The notes under the pieces: model-generated
What the model saw: the letters and a program-made list of their open reading frames with translations, nothing else
Database searches by the model: none
What the model was told of the DNA's origin: nothing
Position numbers and translations under genes: made by a program
Source: Rhizobium rosettiformans W3
Lineage (GTDB): Bacteria; Pseudomonadota; Alphaproteobacteria; Rhizobiales; Rhizobiaceae
Length of the DNA: 64,000 nt
Direction: 5' to 3'
NCBI RefSeq assembly: GCF_004912135.1
Contig: NZ_STGU01000008.1
Coordinates: 186,001 to 250,000 of the forward strand
In this document: positions 28,476 through 37,010 of the stretch, piece after piece
How positions within the stretch are numbered: the stretch's first letter is position 1
Layout: each line of letters opens with the position of its first letter

Positions 28476-29290
28476 GCACCACCACCGAGATAGGCTTCGA
28501 TGACTGCGGGATTGGCGGAAACGTCAGCCGGTGATCCCTCGGCCAGCAGCTTGCCGAGCGCCATCGCAATAACGCGCGAGCAGAGCCTGGATACCATGTC
28601 CATGTTGTGTTCGATAAGCAGTATGGACTTGCCCTCCGCGTTCAGCGCCACCACACGATCCATGATCACCTCGAGCAAGGCGGGGTTCACGCCGGCGGCC
28701 GGTTCATCGAGCAGGATCACCTGCGGGTCGGCCATCAGGACGCGCGCCAGTTCCAGAAGCTTGCGCTGCCCGCCGGACAAGACGCGGGCGGGCTCGTGGG
28801 CAAGCCGCGATAGCGTGACGAACTCGAGCATGACATGCGCCTTTTCAAGCGCCGCCTTCTCCTCGCGGCGCACCAGACCCGGCCGGAGAAAATTGGAAAA
28901 CAGCCGTTCTCCCGTCTGCTTCTGAGCGCCGACCAGCACGTTTTCCAGCACGCTCATCTCGGAGAATGGACGTGGGATCTGGAAGGTCCGTGCGACCCCA
29001 TGCGCGATGCGCTGCTCAGGCGCTTGGCTAGAAATGTCTTGCCCCTCGATGAAGATCCCTCCGGAGCTGGGCTTGAGGCTGCCAGCCAGCAGATTGAACA
29101 TCGTGGTCTTGCCTGCACCATTCGGACCGATCAGGCCGAGAATCTCTCCCTTGGCGAGCTGCAGCGACATGTCGGAAACCACGGTCAGCCCGTCAAAATG
29201 CTTCGTCACATGCCGCACTTCGATGGCTGGCGATGACGCGGCCGTTGGAAGGGACGCGGGTGATGGGGGCTGCACGACAGTCGCTTCCAA
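28472..29290 (-). CDS. Branched-chain-type ABC transporter, ATP-binding protein (LivG type)
   Basis: ATPase of 272 residues. Walker A is GPNGAGKTT, the signature is LSGGQRKLLELARVL, Walker B is VILLDEPAAGVNP, and the H-loop is LIEHNMDMV, typical of LivG. The first 20 residues (METATVV-type Pro/Ser/Ala-rich lead, MEATVVQPPSPAS) precede the ABC core, so a later start is possible but no better one is seen. First gene of the leftward operon, divergent from the GntR regulator 86 bases away. Confidence 0.92.
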   Translation of the reverse strand: MEATVVQPPSPASLPTAASSPAIEVRHVTKHFDGLTVVSDMSLQLAKGEILGLIGPNGAGKTTMFNLLAGSLKPSSGGIFIEGQDISSQAPEQRIAHGVARTFQIPRPFSEMSVLENVLVGAQKQTGERLFSNFLRPGLVRREEKAALEKAHVMLEFVTLSRLAHEPARVLSGGQRKLLELARVLMADPQVILLDEPAAGVNPALLEVIMDRVVALNAEGKSILLIEHNMDMVSRLCSRVIAMALGKLLAEGSPADVSANPAVIEAYLGGGA

Positions 29291-29302
29291 AATGAGCCTT
29301 GA

Positions 29303-29327
29303 TTTGATCCGTGATGTTTGATCAAAC
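29303..29327. promoter_or_regulatory. Probable GntR operator in the divergent gap
   Basis: GTTTGATCAAAC (29316-29327) is a perfect 12-bp palindrome. A partial copy, TTTGATCC, precedes it at 29303-29310, giving half-sites about 13 bases apart. The element lies in the 86-base gap between the LivG-type gene and the GntR gene, where one regulator could control both directions. The palindrome is seen; the regulator pairing is inferred. Confidence 0.65.
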
Positions 29328-29376
29328 TTTACGCTGACGCGAAAATCAACCGATATTTCCGAGGAGTTGAGGCGGA

Positions 29377-30090
29377 ATGACGGATACGATCGCCCAGTCG
29401 GATGATCTGCTGACGCCTGTCGGCCGAGAGACGCTCCAGGATCGCGTCTACGAGCAGTTGCGCCGCACCCTGATCAATGGCGGCTTTGCCGCAGGCGATA
29501 TGCTGCGGATCGTCGACATGGCGGACCGCCTGAAGACCAGCACCATGCCAGTACGCGAAGCGCTGGGTCGCCTAGTCTCCGAACAGGCCCTGGAGGCCCT
29601 GCCCAACCGCTCTGTCAGGGTCCCCCTGATCACCCGTGAACGTCTCGATGATCTGGAGCGTGCCCGCATCCTGATCGAGGGGCGTCTGGTGGCGCTCGCC
29701 TGTGACAGGCTGACGGCGGAGGACATCGAAGGCCTGAAACAGATCAACCGGGATTGCGAGGCAGCCTTTGAGCGGCATGGCCAGGACGTCGGCCCCGTTA
29801 CCTCTGAAATCAACCATCGCTTCCATTTCCACATCTATCGCGCCGCCTCTTCGCGTGTGCTGATCCCGATGGTCGAGAGCCTTTGGCTGCAGTCCGGCCC
29901 GGTGGTCCGGGCCGCTGCCCATATCCATGACGAACAAGGCGGCCTTGCCGCGACGAACCACCACTGGACGCTAATCGCTGCTCTCGAAGCACGCGATGAA
30001 GAGGCTGCCGTGAACGCGCTCTCCAACGACATCGGTCGCTCCTTCGATCTCGTGCGAGGGCGCCTCGACGCTGGCGACGAAGCAGCGTGA
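29377..30090 (+). CDS. GntR-family transcriptional regulator (FCD domain)
   Basis: Regulator of 237 residues. The winged helix includes QDRVYEQLRRTLINGGFAAGDMLRI and TSTMPVREALGRLVSEQALEALPNRSVRV. The FCD domain has ARILIEGRLVALAC, NHRFHFHIYRAASS and NHHWTLIAALEARDEEAA, giving the His metal/ligand set. An AGGCGG site precedes the start. It heads the rightward half of the divergent catabolic module and probably controls both halves through the palindrome just upstream. Confidence 0.92.
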   Translation: MTDTIAQSDDLLTPVGRETLQDRVYEQLRRTLINGGFAAGDMLRIVDMADRLKTSTMPVREALGRLVSEQALEALPNRSVRVPLITRERLDDLERARILIEGRLVALACDRLTAEDIEGLKQINRDCEAAFERHGQDVGPVTSEINHRFHFHIYRAASSRVLIPMVESLWLQSGPVVRAAAHIHDEQGGLAATNHHWTLIAALEARDEEAAVNALSNDIGRSFDLVRGRLDAGDEAA

Positions 30091-30099
30091 GGGAAATCG

Positions 30100-30450
30100 A
30101 TGGGCGCTAAAGACGATACCTTCGAGCTCTTTGATCTGCGTGTCGAGGTGGTGATCCCCGAAGACGGCGCCGTCTACTGCGGCGCCAGGCCAGGCGATTA
30201 TTTCGAGCTGCAGGGCGAGATGCTTTATCTTCCGCCAGGACAAGGCATTTCGATCTACTCGCTCGCCTCCGTGCTTCCCCTTCTCGCCGCCAAGCAACGC
30301 CCCACCCATGCGCATGACTGGATGACAACGGATGCGGAGATCGCCTGTCCGGATCCCAACTGCTCATCCCGCTTGAGAATTCGCCGGACCGGGCTTCGCC
30401 GTTTCAGCCATGCAGCAACGACCGCCGTGCCCCTCGAAGGAAAAGAATAA
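30100..30450 (+). CDS. TIGR04076-like small protein of unknown function
   Basis: A 116-residue soluble protein. The order VEVVIPEDGAVYCGARPGD, then YLPPGQGISIYSLASVLPLL, then EIACPDPNCSSRLRIRRTG matches the pattern of the TIGR04076 family, in which a short acidic N-terminal strand leads to a conserved Cys and a C-terminal CPDP. Cysteines are at the YCG, ACPDPNC positions. It starts nine bases after the GntR gene and ends one base before the next start, so it is certainly part of the operon. Function is not known; family recognition is moderate. Confidence 0.75.
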   Translation: MGAKDDTFELFDLRVEVVIPEDGAVYCGARPGDYFELQGEMLYLPPGQGISIYSLASVLPLLAAKQRPTHAHDWMTTDAEIACPDPNCSSRLRIRRTGLRRFSHAATTAVPLEGKE

Positions 30451-30451
30451 G

Positions 30452-31498
30452 ATGCAGCATATCTCCATCGCCCCCGGTTACGAAATCTCCCGCGTCATCC
30501 GCGGCGGCTGGCAGTTGGCGGGCGGCCATGGCGCCATCGATGCGGAGATGGCGATCGAGGATATGGTGGCCTTTGCCGATGCCGGCATCACCACCTTCGA
30601 CTGCGCCGACATCTACACAGGCGTGGAAGATCTGATCGGACGGTTCAGGCTGCGCTACCGCGACCTGCACGGCCAGGCCGGACTCGATCACATTCGCGTT
30701 CACACCAAATTCGTACCCGATCTCGGCGTTCTCCCGACAATCTCAAAGGCCTATGTCGAGAAGGTGATCGACACGTCGCGCAAGCGGCTGAACATGGAGC
30801 GCCTCGACCTTGTCCAGTTCCACTGGTGGGACTACGAGATGCCAGCCTGGCTGGACACGCTCGGCTGGCTGAAGGAGCTGCAATCCGACGGGCGTATCGA
30901 CAAGATCAGCGCCACGAACTTTGACAGCGACCATGTCACGGCGATCCTCGATGCCGGGATCCCGCTGACCTCGCTGCAGCTGCAGTATTCGCTGCTCGAC
31001 CGGCGCCCGGAAAAGCGCATGGTCGGGCTCTCTGCTCAGTGCGATTTCGCGCTGTTCTGCTACGGCACGGTCGCCGGTGGCTTTCTCTCCGATCGCTGGC
31101 TTGGCAAGACGGAGCCAGAGCATCCGCTCGAGAACCGTTCGCTGACCAAATACAAGCTGATCATCGACGATCTCGGTGGCTGGGATCTGTTCCAGGCATT
31201 GCTTGCAACGCTTCGCAAGGTGGCGGACCGTCATGCGACCGACATCGCCACGATCGCCAGTGCCGCGATGCTCCGCCGGCCAGGCGTCACGGCGGTGATC
31301 GTCGGCGCGCGCAATCGCGATCACCTCGCCTCCAACCTCGCCATCTCCGATGTCGTCCTGTCCGATGCCGACCTGGCGGAGATCGAGACCGCCATGGCCG
31401 GCGCGCGCGAACTGGAAGGGGACGTCTATACGCTCGAGCGGGACCGCACCGGGCGCCACGGCAGCATCATGAAATATAATCTCAACAAAGGGGAATGA
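30452..31498 (+). CDS. Aldo/keto reductase
   Basis: NAD(P)H-dependent oxidoreductase of 348 residues with the catalytic tetrad visible: Asp and Tyr in DCADIYTGVE, Lys in VHTKF, His in LVQFHWW. The nucleotide-binding end shows TAVIVGARNRDHLASNL. It is clearly paralogous to the reductase half of the fusion protein encoded at 24382-25842: both share QFHWW, TNFD, LLDRR/LIDRR, YGT..GGFLS..WLG and KYK...D..GGW. Two related reductases therefore flank one transporter, suggesting two reductions, or one reaction on two related substrates, in the same unknown pathway. Confidence 0.9.
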   Translation: MQHISIAPGYEISRVIRGGWQLAGGHGAIDAEMAIEDMVAFADAGITTFDCADIYTGVEDLIGRFRLRYRDLHGQAGLDHIRVHTKFVPDLGVLPTISKAYVEKVIDTSRKRLNMERLDLVQFHWWDYEMPAWLDTLGWLKELQSDGRIDKISATNFDSDHVTAILDAGIPLTSLQLQYSLLDRRPEKRMVGLSAQCDFALFCYGTVAGGFLSDRWLGKTEPEHPLENRSLTKYKLIIDDLGGWDLFQALLATLRKVADRHATDIATIASAAMLRRPGVTAVIVGARNRDHLASNLAISDVVLSDADLAEIETAMAGARELEGDVYTLERDRTGRHGSIMKYNLNKGE

Positions 31499-31499
31499 C

Positions 31500-32783
31500 A
31501 TGAGTAAGGGAAATCAACTGAAACGCCTCGTTCTGACATCGACCATGCTTGCCGGCCTTGCCGTCGGTGCTGCACCGGCCTTCGCGCAGGAATGCGACAT
31601 CACGGTCGGTGTGGTCATGGAGCTCACCGGCCCTGCAGGGGAATATGGCAAAGCCGGCGCGAAATCCGTGGAAATGGCCTTCCGTGACTTCAACGAAGCG
31701 GGCGGCGTCGATGGCTGCAAGCTCGTGATGGACACGCGCGACAGCCAGAGCCAGGGCAATGTCGCCGTTGATCAGGCTACACAGCTCGTCAACATCAAGA
31801 AGGTGCCGGTCGTCATCGGCGGCATCATTTCCTCGGTCTCGATCCCGATCCTCACCTCCGTCACCGCACCTGCCGGTGTCGTTCAGGTCTCGCCGGCATC
31901 CTCTTCCCCAACGCTGACGGCCCTTGGGCGCGAAGGCAAGACCAATGGTGTGTTCTTCCGCACCATCACGTCTGACGCCCTGCAGGGAACGGCTGCCGCG
32001 AAATACGCGCTCGACCAGGGCATGAAGAAGATTGCGATCATTCACGTCAACAACGACTTCGGCAACAACCTGATGCAGGAGTTCACCGCAGCCTATACCA
32101 AGCTCGGCGGCACGATCACCTCGACGACACCCTATAACGAGAAGCAGGCCAGCTACTCGTCAGAAGCGTCGGTTGCAATGGAAGGTGAGCCGGATGCGCT
32201 CTATCTCATCTCCACGCCGGTGGACGGAGCAACGATTGCCCGCGCCTGGATTTCCGGCGGCGGCGTCCAGAAATTCTTGTTCAATGATGGCATGAACTCC
32301 AAGGATTTCATTGCCAGTGTCGGCCCGCAATATCTGAACGAGGCATACGGCACCTCTTCCGGTACCACGCCGACTGCATCGACCGAGTACTTCAACGCGA
32401 ACTACGCGGAATTCTCCGGCGGCATCGAGCCATCGGCACCGGCCGCAGACCGCTCCTATGATGCCGGCGCGATTGTGGCTCTGGCGATCGCCAAGGCAGG
32501 CAAGGCCGACAAGGACGCGATCAAATCAGCGATTTCGGAAGTCACAGCACCCGGCGGCACGCCGATCTACGCCGGCAAGGCCGAATTCGAGAAGGCGCTC
32601 GGCCTGCTCAAGGACGGCAAGCCGATCAAATATGAAGGCGTCATCGGCCCTGTGAGCTTCGACCAGTACGGCGACATCACCGGACCCTTCAGGCTTTGGA
32701 AGATCACCGACGGAGAAGTAACGACTGTCGGCCAAATGGAGTCCGAGGCAGTGGCCGACATCAAGGCTAGCTTGGCGAAGTAA
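31500..32783 (+). CDS. Branched-chain-type ABC transporter, substrate-binding protein
   Basis: Periplasmic binding protein of 427 residues (Peripla_BP_6 family). A Sec signal is visible (RLVLTSTMLAGLAVGAAPAFAQ, cleavage before ECDITVG). The mature part has GVVMELTGPAGEYGKAGAKSVEMA, CKLVMDTRDSQSQ, VIGGIISSVSIPI and VQVSPASSSPTL, typical of amino-acid/amide-binding members. It starts one base after the aldo/keto reductase stop. It is the only binding protein for the LivGFHM-type genes on the other arm of the divergent module. Confidence 0.92.
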   Translation: MSKGNQLKRLVLTSTMLAGLAVGAAPAFAQECDITVGVVMELTGPAGEYGKAGAKSVEMAFRDFNEAGGVDGCKLVMDTRDSQSQGNVAVDQATQLVNIKKVPVVIGGIISSVSIPILTSVTAPAGVVQVSPASSSPTLTALGREGKTNGVFFRTITSDALQGTAAAKYALDQGMKKIAIIHVNNDFGNNLMQEFTAAYTKLGGTITSTTPYNEKQASYSSEASVAMEGEPDALYLISTPVDGATIARAWISGGGVQKFLFNDGMNSKDFIASVGPQYLNEAYGTSSGTTPTASTEYFNANYAEFSGGIEPSAPAADRSYDAGAIVALAIAKAGKADKDAIKSAISEVTAPGGTPIYAGKAEFEKALGLLKDGKPIKYEGVIGPVSFDQYGDITGPFRLWKITDGEVTTVGQMESEAVADIKASLAK

Positions 32784-32786
32784 GTC

Positions 32787-33119
32787 TCAACAAGCGGTCA
32801 ACACTGGGCGGCTCTCCAGCCGCCCAATCCCGCACTCCTCCCGGAACCCTTCCATGCCTTGATCCACGAACGGTTTCGCAAGGTAAGAGATGACGGTTCG
32901 CTCTCCCGTCTTGCTATAGACTTCAACGGGCATGCCCGGTGCGCGCTTTTCAGAATTTGACTTGAGATCCGCGGGTTCGAAACTGATGCGTGTCGCGCCG
33001 ATCTGCCATTCCGCGGCGTCGACGAACACCGCTGTGTGCTCCTTAAGGAGGTAAGAGCGCTGCAGTCGAATCTCGCCAAAGGAAAAATTGCGGCCCATCA
33101 AGCCAAGGATAAGGCGCAA
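32787..33119 (-). pseudogene. HlyD-family (type I secretion adaptor) C-terminal remnant
   Basis: A 110-residue open frame. The part from about residue 46 to 93 reads like the C-terminal end of HlyD/PrtE-type membrane-fusion proteins: PADLKSNSEKRAPGMPVEVY, then KTGERTVISYLAKPF, then a DQGMEGFREE end. The first 45 residues do not resemble the family, the rest of a 430-residue adaptor is missing, and no secretion ATPase is nearby. The tail runs past the normal FREE ending. Best explained as a degraded gene fragment. Confidence 0.6.
32805..32826. terminator. Terminator-like hairpin after the binding-protein gene
   Basis: TGGGCGGCT and AGCCGCCCA form a 9-bp stem with a CTCC loop, 22 bases after the stop of the ABC binding-protein gene. 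No T-tract follows, so termination may be weak or Rho-assisted. Confidence 0.6.
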
Positions 33120-33605
33120 GAGATGGAACTAAGCCTCAAGGCGCAGTTAAATCGGGACCTGCTGGCCGGTCAGTTGTCGTGTGAGATCAACAGCTTCACC
33201 GGCTGGCGCCGCTGTTTGCCTGTGCCGACGGGCTTTTGCGAGATCGGCGTTTATGGAGGGTTTTTTTTGGTTGCGGGGGCCTGATTGCACTGAGACTTGC
33301 ATAATTTCCACGTTGAGAGGGCCAAAGTTAGCCCTTTGTGGGGTAAGCATAATTATGGAACTTCACTGAAGCCTCGAGACGATTAAGCGTGTCGCAGTCG
33401 CCGAGCTCGATGACACCGCCGGGAATGAACACTGCTGTTGCTCGCAGGGCAAGTCTTGGGCTAGGCTGGTCGCTGATCTTGGATCGTGGTTGAAACCCTT
33501 GTCCCGATACAGTGCCTACCAGCATGACGAGACTTGAATGTCAAGGGACGCGGCCGCTCGTCTGGAGGCGCAAGGGGTGGAACTCAGCGGCAAGGGAGAG
33601 ATCCA

Positions 33606-35591
33606 ATGATCATTGAGCTTGGCCACTATGCCCTGGTGCTGGCACTCGCCACCTGTCTTGTCGTTTCCATTTTGCCCGTGATCGGCGCACGGCGCGGTGA
33701 CGCAGCAATGATGGCGGTGGGTACCACCGGCACCTATGCAATGTTCGTGCTCGTCGCCTTCTCCTTCGCGGCCCTCACCTACGGCTACGTCTTCTCCGAC
33801 TTCTCGGTGCAGAACGTCTTTGAGAACTCTCACTCCCTCAAACCGATGATCTACAAGGTATCCGGCGTCTGGGGGAACCATGAAGGCTCGATGCTGCTCT
33901 GGGTGCTGATCCTGACGCTGTTCAGCGCCATGGTCGCCTTTTTCGGCACCAATCTCCCGGACCGGCTGAAAGCGAATGTGCTGGCCGTACAGGCCTGGAT
34001 CACGACGGCCTTCACGCTCTTCATTCTTCTGACGTCCAACCCCTTTATCCGCCTGTCGCCAATCCCGGCGGAGGGCCGGGATCTGAATCCGGTCCTGCAG
34101 GACATTGGTCTCGCGATCCATCCGCCGCTGCTCTATCTCGGCTATGTCGGCTTCTCGGTTTGCTTCTCCTTTGCGATCGCAGCATTGATGGACGGGCGCA
34201 TCGACGCCGCCTGGGCGCGCTGGGTTAGGCCCTGGACGCTGGCTGCCTGGGTGTTCCTGACGGCCGGCATCGCCATGGGCTCCTACTGGGCCTACTACGA
34301 GCTCGGCTGGGGTGGTTGGTGGTTCTGGGATCCGGTCGAGAACGCCTCCTTCATGCCCTGGCTGGCGGGCACGGCCCTTCTGCATTCGGCGCTCGTGATG
34401 GAGAAGCGCGATGCCCTGAAGATCTGGACAGTGCTGCTCGGCATCATCGCCTTTTCGCTGTCCCTGCTCGGCACCTTCCTCGTACGGTCAGGCGTGCTGA
34501 CCTCGGTGCACGCCTTTGCGAACGACCCGACGCGCGGTGTCTTCATTCTCGGCATTCTCGTGATCTTCATCGGCGGGGCCTTCACCCTTTTTGCGCTGCG
34601 CGCGCCGATGCTAAGGGCCGGCGGCCTGTTCCAGCCGATCTCGCGTGAAGGTGCGCTGGTTCTCAACAACCTGATTCTCACCGTCTCCACCGCGTCTGTT
34701 CTGATCGGCACGCTCTATCCGCTGTTTCTGGAGACGCTGACGGGCGAGAAGATCTCAGTCGGGCCGCCCTTCTTCAACATCACCTTTGGGTTGCTCATAA
34801 TACCCCTCCTGCTCGCGATGCCCTTCGGGCCATTCCTCGCCTGGAAGCGCGGCGATCTACTAGGTGCGCTGCAGCGGCTCTACGTGGCGGCGGCGGTCTC
34901 GCTCATGCTTGGCCTCGGTTTCTGGTACGCCCAGAATGGTGGACCTGTCATGGCGGTGGCAGGGCTTGCGCTCGCCTTTTTCGTCATGGGCGGCGCGGTA
35001 TCCGATCTCTGGTATCGGGCAGGCTTTGGCAAGCATCCGCTGTCCACCGCCTGGAGTCGACTGAAGGGCCTGCCGCGGTCGGCCTTCGGCACGTCACTTG
35101 CGCATTTCGGCATGGGTGTGACCGTGCTCGGCGTCGTGGCCGTCACCACCTTCGAGACGGAAACCGTGGTCGAGATGAAGCCGGGCATGACGGTGGAGGC
35201 CGGCGGTTATGTCATCACCTTCGACGGCATTCGCGCCGCGACGGGACCGAACTATACCGAAGACCAGGGGCATTTCACCATCCGCGAAGATGGTGTCGAG
35301 GTGGCCGATGTCTGGTCGTCGAAGCGGCTCTACACGGCCCGCCAGAGCCCGACGACGGAAGCCGGCATCGTCACCTTCGGCTTCAGCCAGCTCTACATCT
35401 CGCTGGGTGACCCAATGGCCGCGGGGGGCATTGTCGTACGTGTCTGGTGGAAGCCCTGGATCCTCTGTATCTGGTCCGGTGCCATCGTGATGATGGCTGG
35501 TGGCATCGTCTCGCTCTCTGATCGCCGTTTGCGAGTCGGCGCGCCGAAGCGAACCAAGGCCTCGGTACGGCCGTCGTTAGGGGTCAGCTGA
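33606..35591 (+). CDS. ccmF: Cytochrome c-type biogenesis protein CcmF/CycK (haem lyase subunit)
   Basis: Inner-membrane protein of 661 residues that transfers haem from holo-CcmE to apocytochrome c in System I maturation. About 14 hydrophobic segments are visible. The tryptophan-rich WWD haem-handling motif is GWGGWWFWDPVENASFMPWL. Conserved His positions for haem are in KVSGVWGNHEGSMLLWV, AIHPPLLYLGYVG and SVHAFANDPTRG. AAGGGAG precedes the ATG at 33606. Unlike the usual rhizobial cycHJKL order, no ccmE, ccmH or cycH gene flanks it, so it is an isolated, perhaps second, copy. It lies next to a scarred junction and a metal region with SCO1 and Dsb genes. Confidence 0.93.
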   Translation: MIIELGHYALVLALATCLVVSILPVIGARRGDAAMMAVGTTGTYAMFVLVAFSFAALTYGYVFSDFSVQNVFENSHSLKPMIYKVSGVWGNHEGSMLLWVLILTLFSAMVAFFGTNLPDRLKANVLAVQAWITTAFTLFILLTSNPFIRLSPIPAEGRDLNPVLQDIGLAIHPPLLYLGYVGFSVCFSFAIAALMDGRIDAAWARWVRPWTLAAWVFLTAGIAMGSYWAYYELGWGGWWFWDPVENASFMPWLAGTALLHSALVMEKRDALKIWTVLLGIIAFSLSLLGTFLVRSGVLTSVHAFANDPTRGVFILGILVIFIGGAFTLFALRAPMLRAGGLFQPISREGALVLNNLILTVSTASVLIGTLYPLFLETLTGEKISVGPPFFNITFGLLIIPLLLAMPFGPFLAWKRGDLLGALQRLYVAAAVSLMLGLGFWYAQNGGPVMAVAGLALAFFVMGGAVSDLWYRAGFGKHPLSTAWSRLKGLPRSAFGTSLAHFGMGVTVLGVVAVTTFETETVVEMKPGMTVEAGGYVITFDGIRAATGPNYTEDQGHFTIREDGVEVADVWSSKRLYTARQSPTTEAGIVTFGFSQLYISLGDPMAAGGIVVRVWWKPWILCIWSGAIVMMAGGIVSLSDRRLRVGAPKRTKASVRPSLGVS

Positions 35592-35676
35592 GTGCACGAA
35601 CAGACGGGCACCTCCGCTTCCTGCGCGAATTAGACGAAGGCACCATCCCGGCCCGGCACAAGGCGGCATACATTGT

Positions 35677-36660
35677 TCAGGCAGCCTTGCTCGACCCAAA
35701 CTTTGGTGCCAGACGAATGTAAGCCAACTGGCTCAGCAGTTCGATCAGTGTCTGCGTGACAATTATGGCTGGAAGAATCGGTACAGCGCCCGGGACAGCG
35801 AAAGCCAGCGGCAGGACGACCAGAGAGTTGCGCGTGGCGGCACTGAATGCGACGGCACGGCCCGCTGGCGCATCAAGCCGGAACAACTCACTCATACCCC
35901 ACCCCGCCAAGGGCGCAGCAACCGCGTATGCCACGTATATTGGCACAACACGGAAAGTGGCATCGAGTGCGGGGCCGAGTTGCGGTACGACGGCAGCAAC
36001 CACGACAAAGAGTACGAACGCTGTCGCAGGAACCGGAAGCAGCCCCAAAACCGCCGACGCACGCTCCCCGGCCACACTTCGGCCGGCCCAGAACTGGATG
36101 AGGACGGCGAAGACAAGCGGGACTGCGATCAGCCAGACGAACGCGTGGAAAAATGGTCCGGCTTTGATAAGAGACCCGGCCTCGGGACCGAGGAAAACGC
36201 TCAAATAGACGGGCAACAGTAGCATTTGGGCGATCAGGAGCGCGGGTGTTGCTGCCAGCAGGAGACGGGCGTCGGCGCGGCCAAGATGCGAGAACGTAAC
36301 AACATAGTCGATGCATGGGGCGAGAAGGACGAGCAAGACGCCAAGCCGTATCATCGGATCGGGTGGAAGAAACGGTACGAGAACTCCCACCAGCACAGGC
36401 ATGACAACAAAATTCGCCAGAAGCAGGACGCCAAGGAAGCGGAACCGCGCGAGGGCCATCCGAAGTTCCGCAAGCGGAACCTGAAGGAAGGTCACAAACA
36501 ACATGAACGCCAGCGACGGATTTATGCCGATCTCAAGTGCGGTTGTTCCGGAAATCGAGAGAGCCGCCAAAGCGCCAAGGACAACTGCGCCAAAGTAGAT
36601 CCGGACCTGATGATTTTCGAGGGTCTCACGGAGGGTCAACGGAGCGCTTTCAGTTTTCAT
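35677..36660 (-). CDS. Acr3/BASS-type membrane transporter (arsenic-resistance-like)
   Basis: Inner-membrane protein of 327 residues in the bile-acid:sodium symporter superfamily, with about ten hydrophobic segments. The fourth helix has VLLAPCIDYVVTFSHLGRAD; the Cys in this position matches the essential cysteine of Acr3 arsenite exporters. A late helix has FSAATRNSLVVLPLAFAVP, also as in Acr3. The sequence diverges from true Acr3 (which has ALAPC.AM.FVWS), so a role in arsenite export is plausible but not proven. The ATG at 36660 is preferred over a TTG at 36684. No arsR or arsC is nearby. Confidence 0.75.
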   Translation of the reverse strand: MKTESAPLTLRETLENHQVRIYFGAVVLGALAALSISGTTALEIGINPSLAFMLFVTFLQVPLAELRMALARFRFLGVLLLANFVVMPVLVGVLVPFLPPDPMIRLGVLLVLLAPCIDYVVTFSHLGRADARLLLAATPALLIAQMLLLPVYLSVFLGPEAGSLIKAGPFFHAFVWLIAVPLVFAVLIQFWAGRSVAGERASAVLGLLPVPATAFVLFVVVAAVVPQLGPALDATFRVVPIYVAYAVAAPLAGWGMSELFRLDAPAGRAVAFSAATRNSLVVLPLAFAVPGAVPILPAIIVTQTLIELLSQLAYIRLAPKFGSSKAA

Positions 36661-37010
36661 TTCAGGCCGGACGAAGCTAGCCAAGTCCGAGAACGATGAC
36701 CACCCTTGCTATCCCGTGGTCTAGTCTTCGAACACTTCTGGTGCCAGCTCATTGCAGACAGCAAAAGGAATGGCGGGCCTGGAGAACTGGACAGGGAGTC
36801 GGACAGAAAAGTCCGATTGCCAGGATCACCTGAAGGCTCCCCTTATATGTCGCAAGTCGGTTGATTTGAGTAAGTCGACCTGCGCCGTAGATCAGCGTGA
36901 AAGTTTGAAAGGGCTGGGTATAGGTCGGTCCGGGTCGTGTCAGGCTTTGCGGTATTCATGCGCTATTCTCTGCCTTTCCATCGTGACCAGACATGAAACT
37001 ACTGACGACT
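36661..37010. other. Non-coding gap of 350 bases
   Basis: Lies upstream of the Acr3-like gene and downstream of the DedA gene, both reading left. It should hold the Acr3-like promoter. I see no operator of the MerR type found elsewhere, no repeat and no credible small gene. Confidence 0.35.

Larger units (their letters stand above)
32784..33605. other. Gene-poor junction between the catabolic region and the isolated ccmF
   Basis: 822 bases without an intact gene. It holds a HlyD-like C-terminal remnant (minus strand), a hairpin at 32805-32826, and a T-rich stretch TTTTTTTT near 33262. Near 33346-33357 is the palindrome CATAATTATG within GGGGTAAGCATAATTATGG, which looks like an element end but matches nothing I can name. 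Short frames between 33147 and 33525 have no ribosome-binding sites. The region looks like a recombination scar. Confidence 0.5.
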
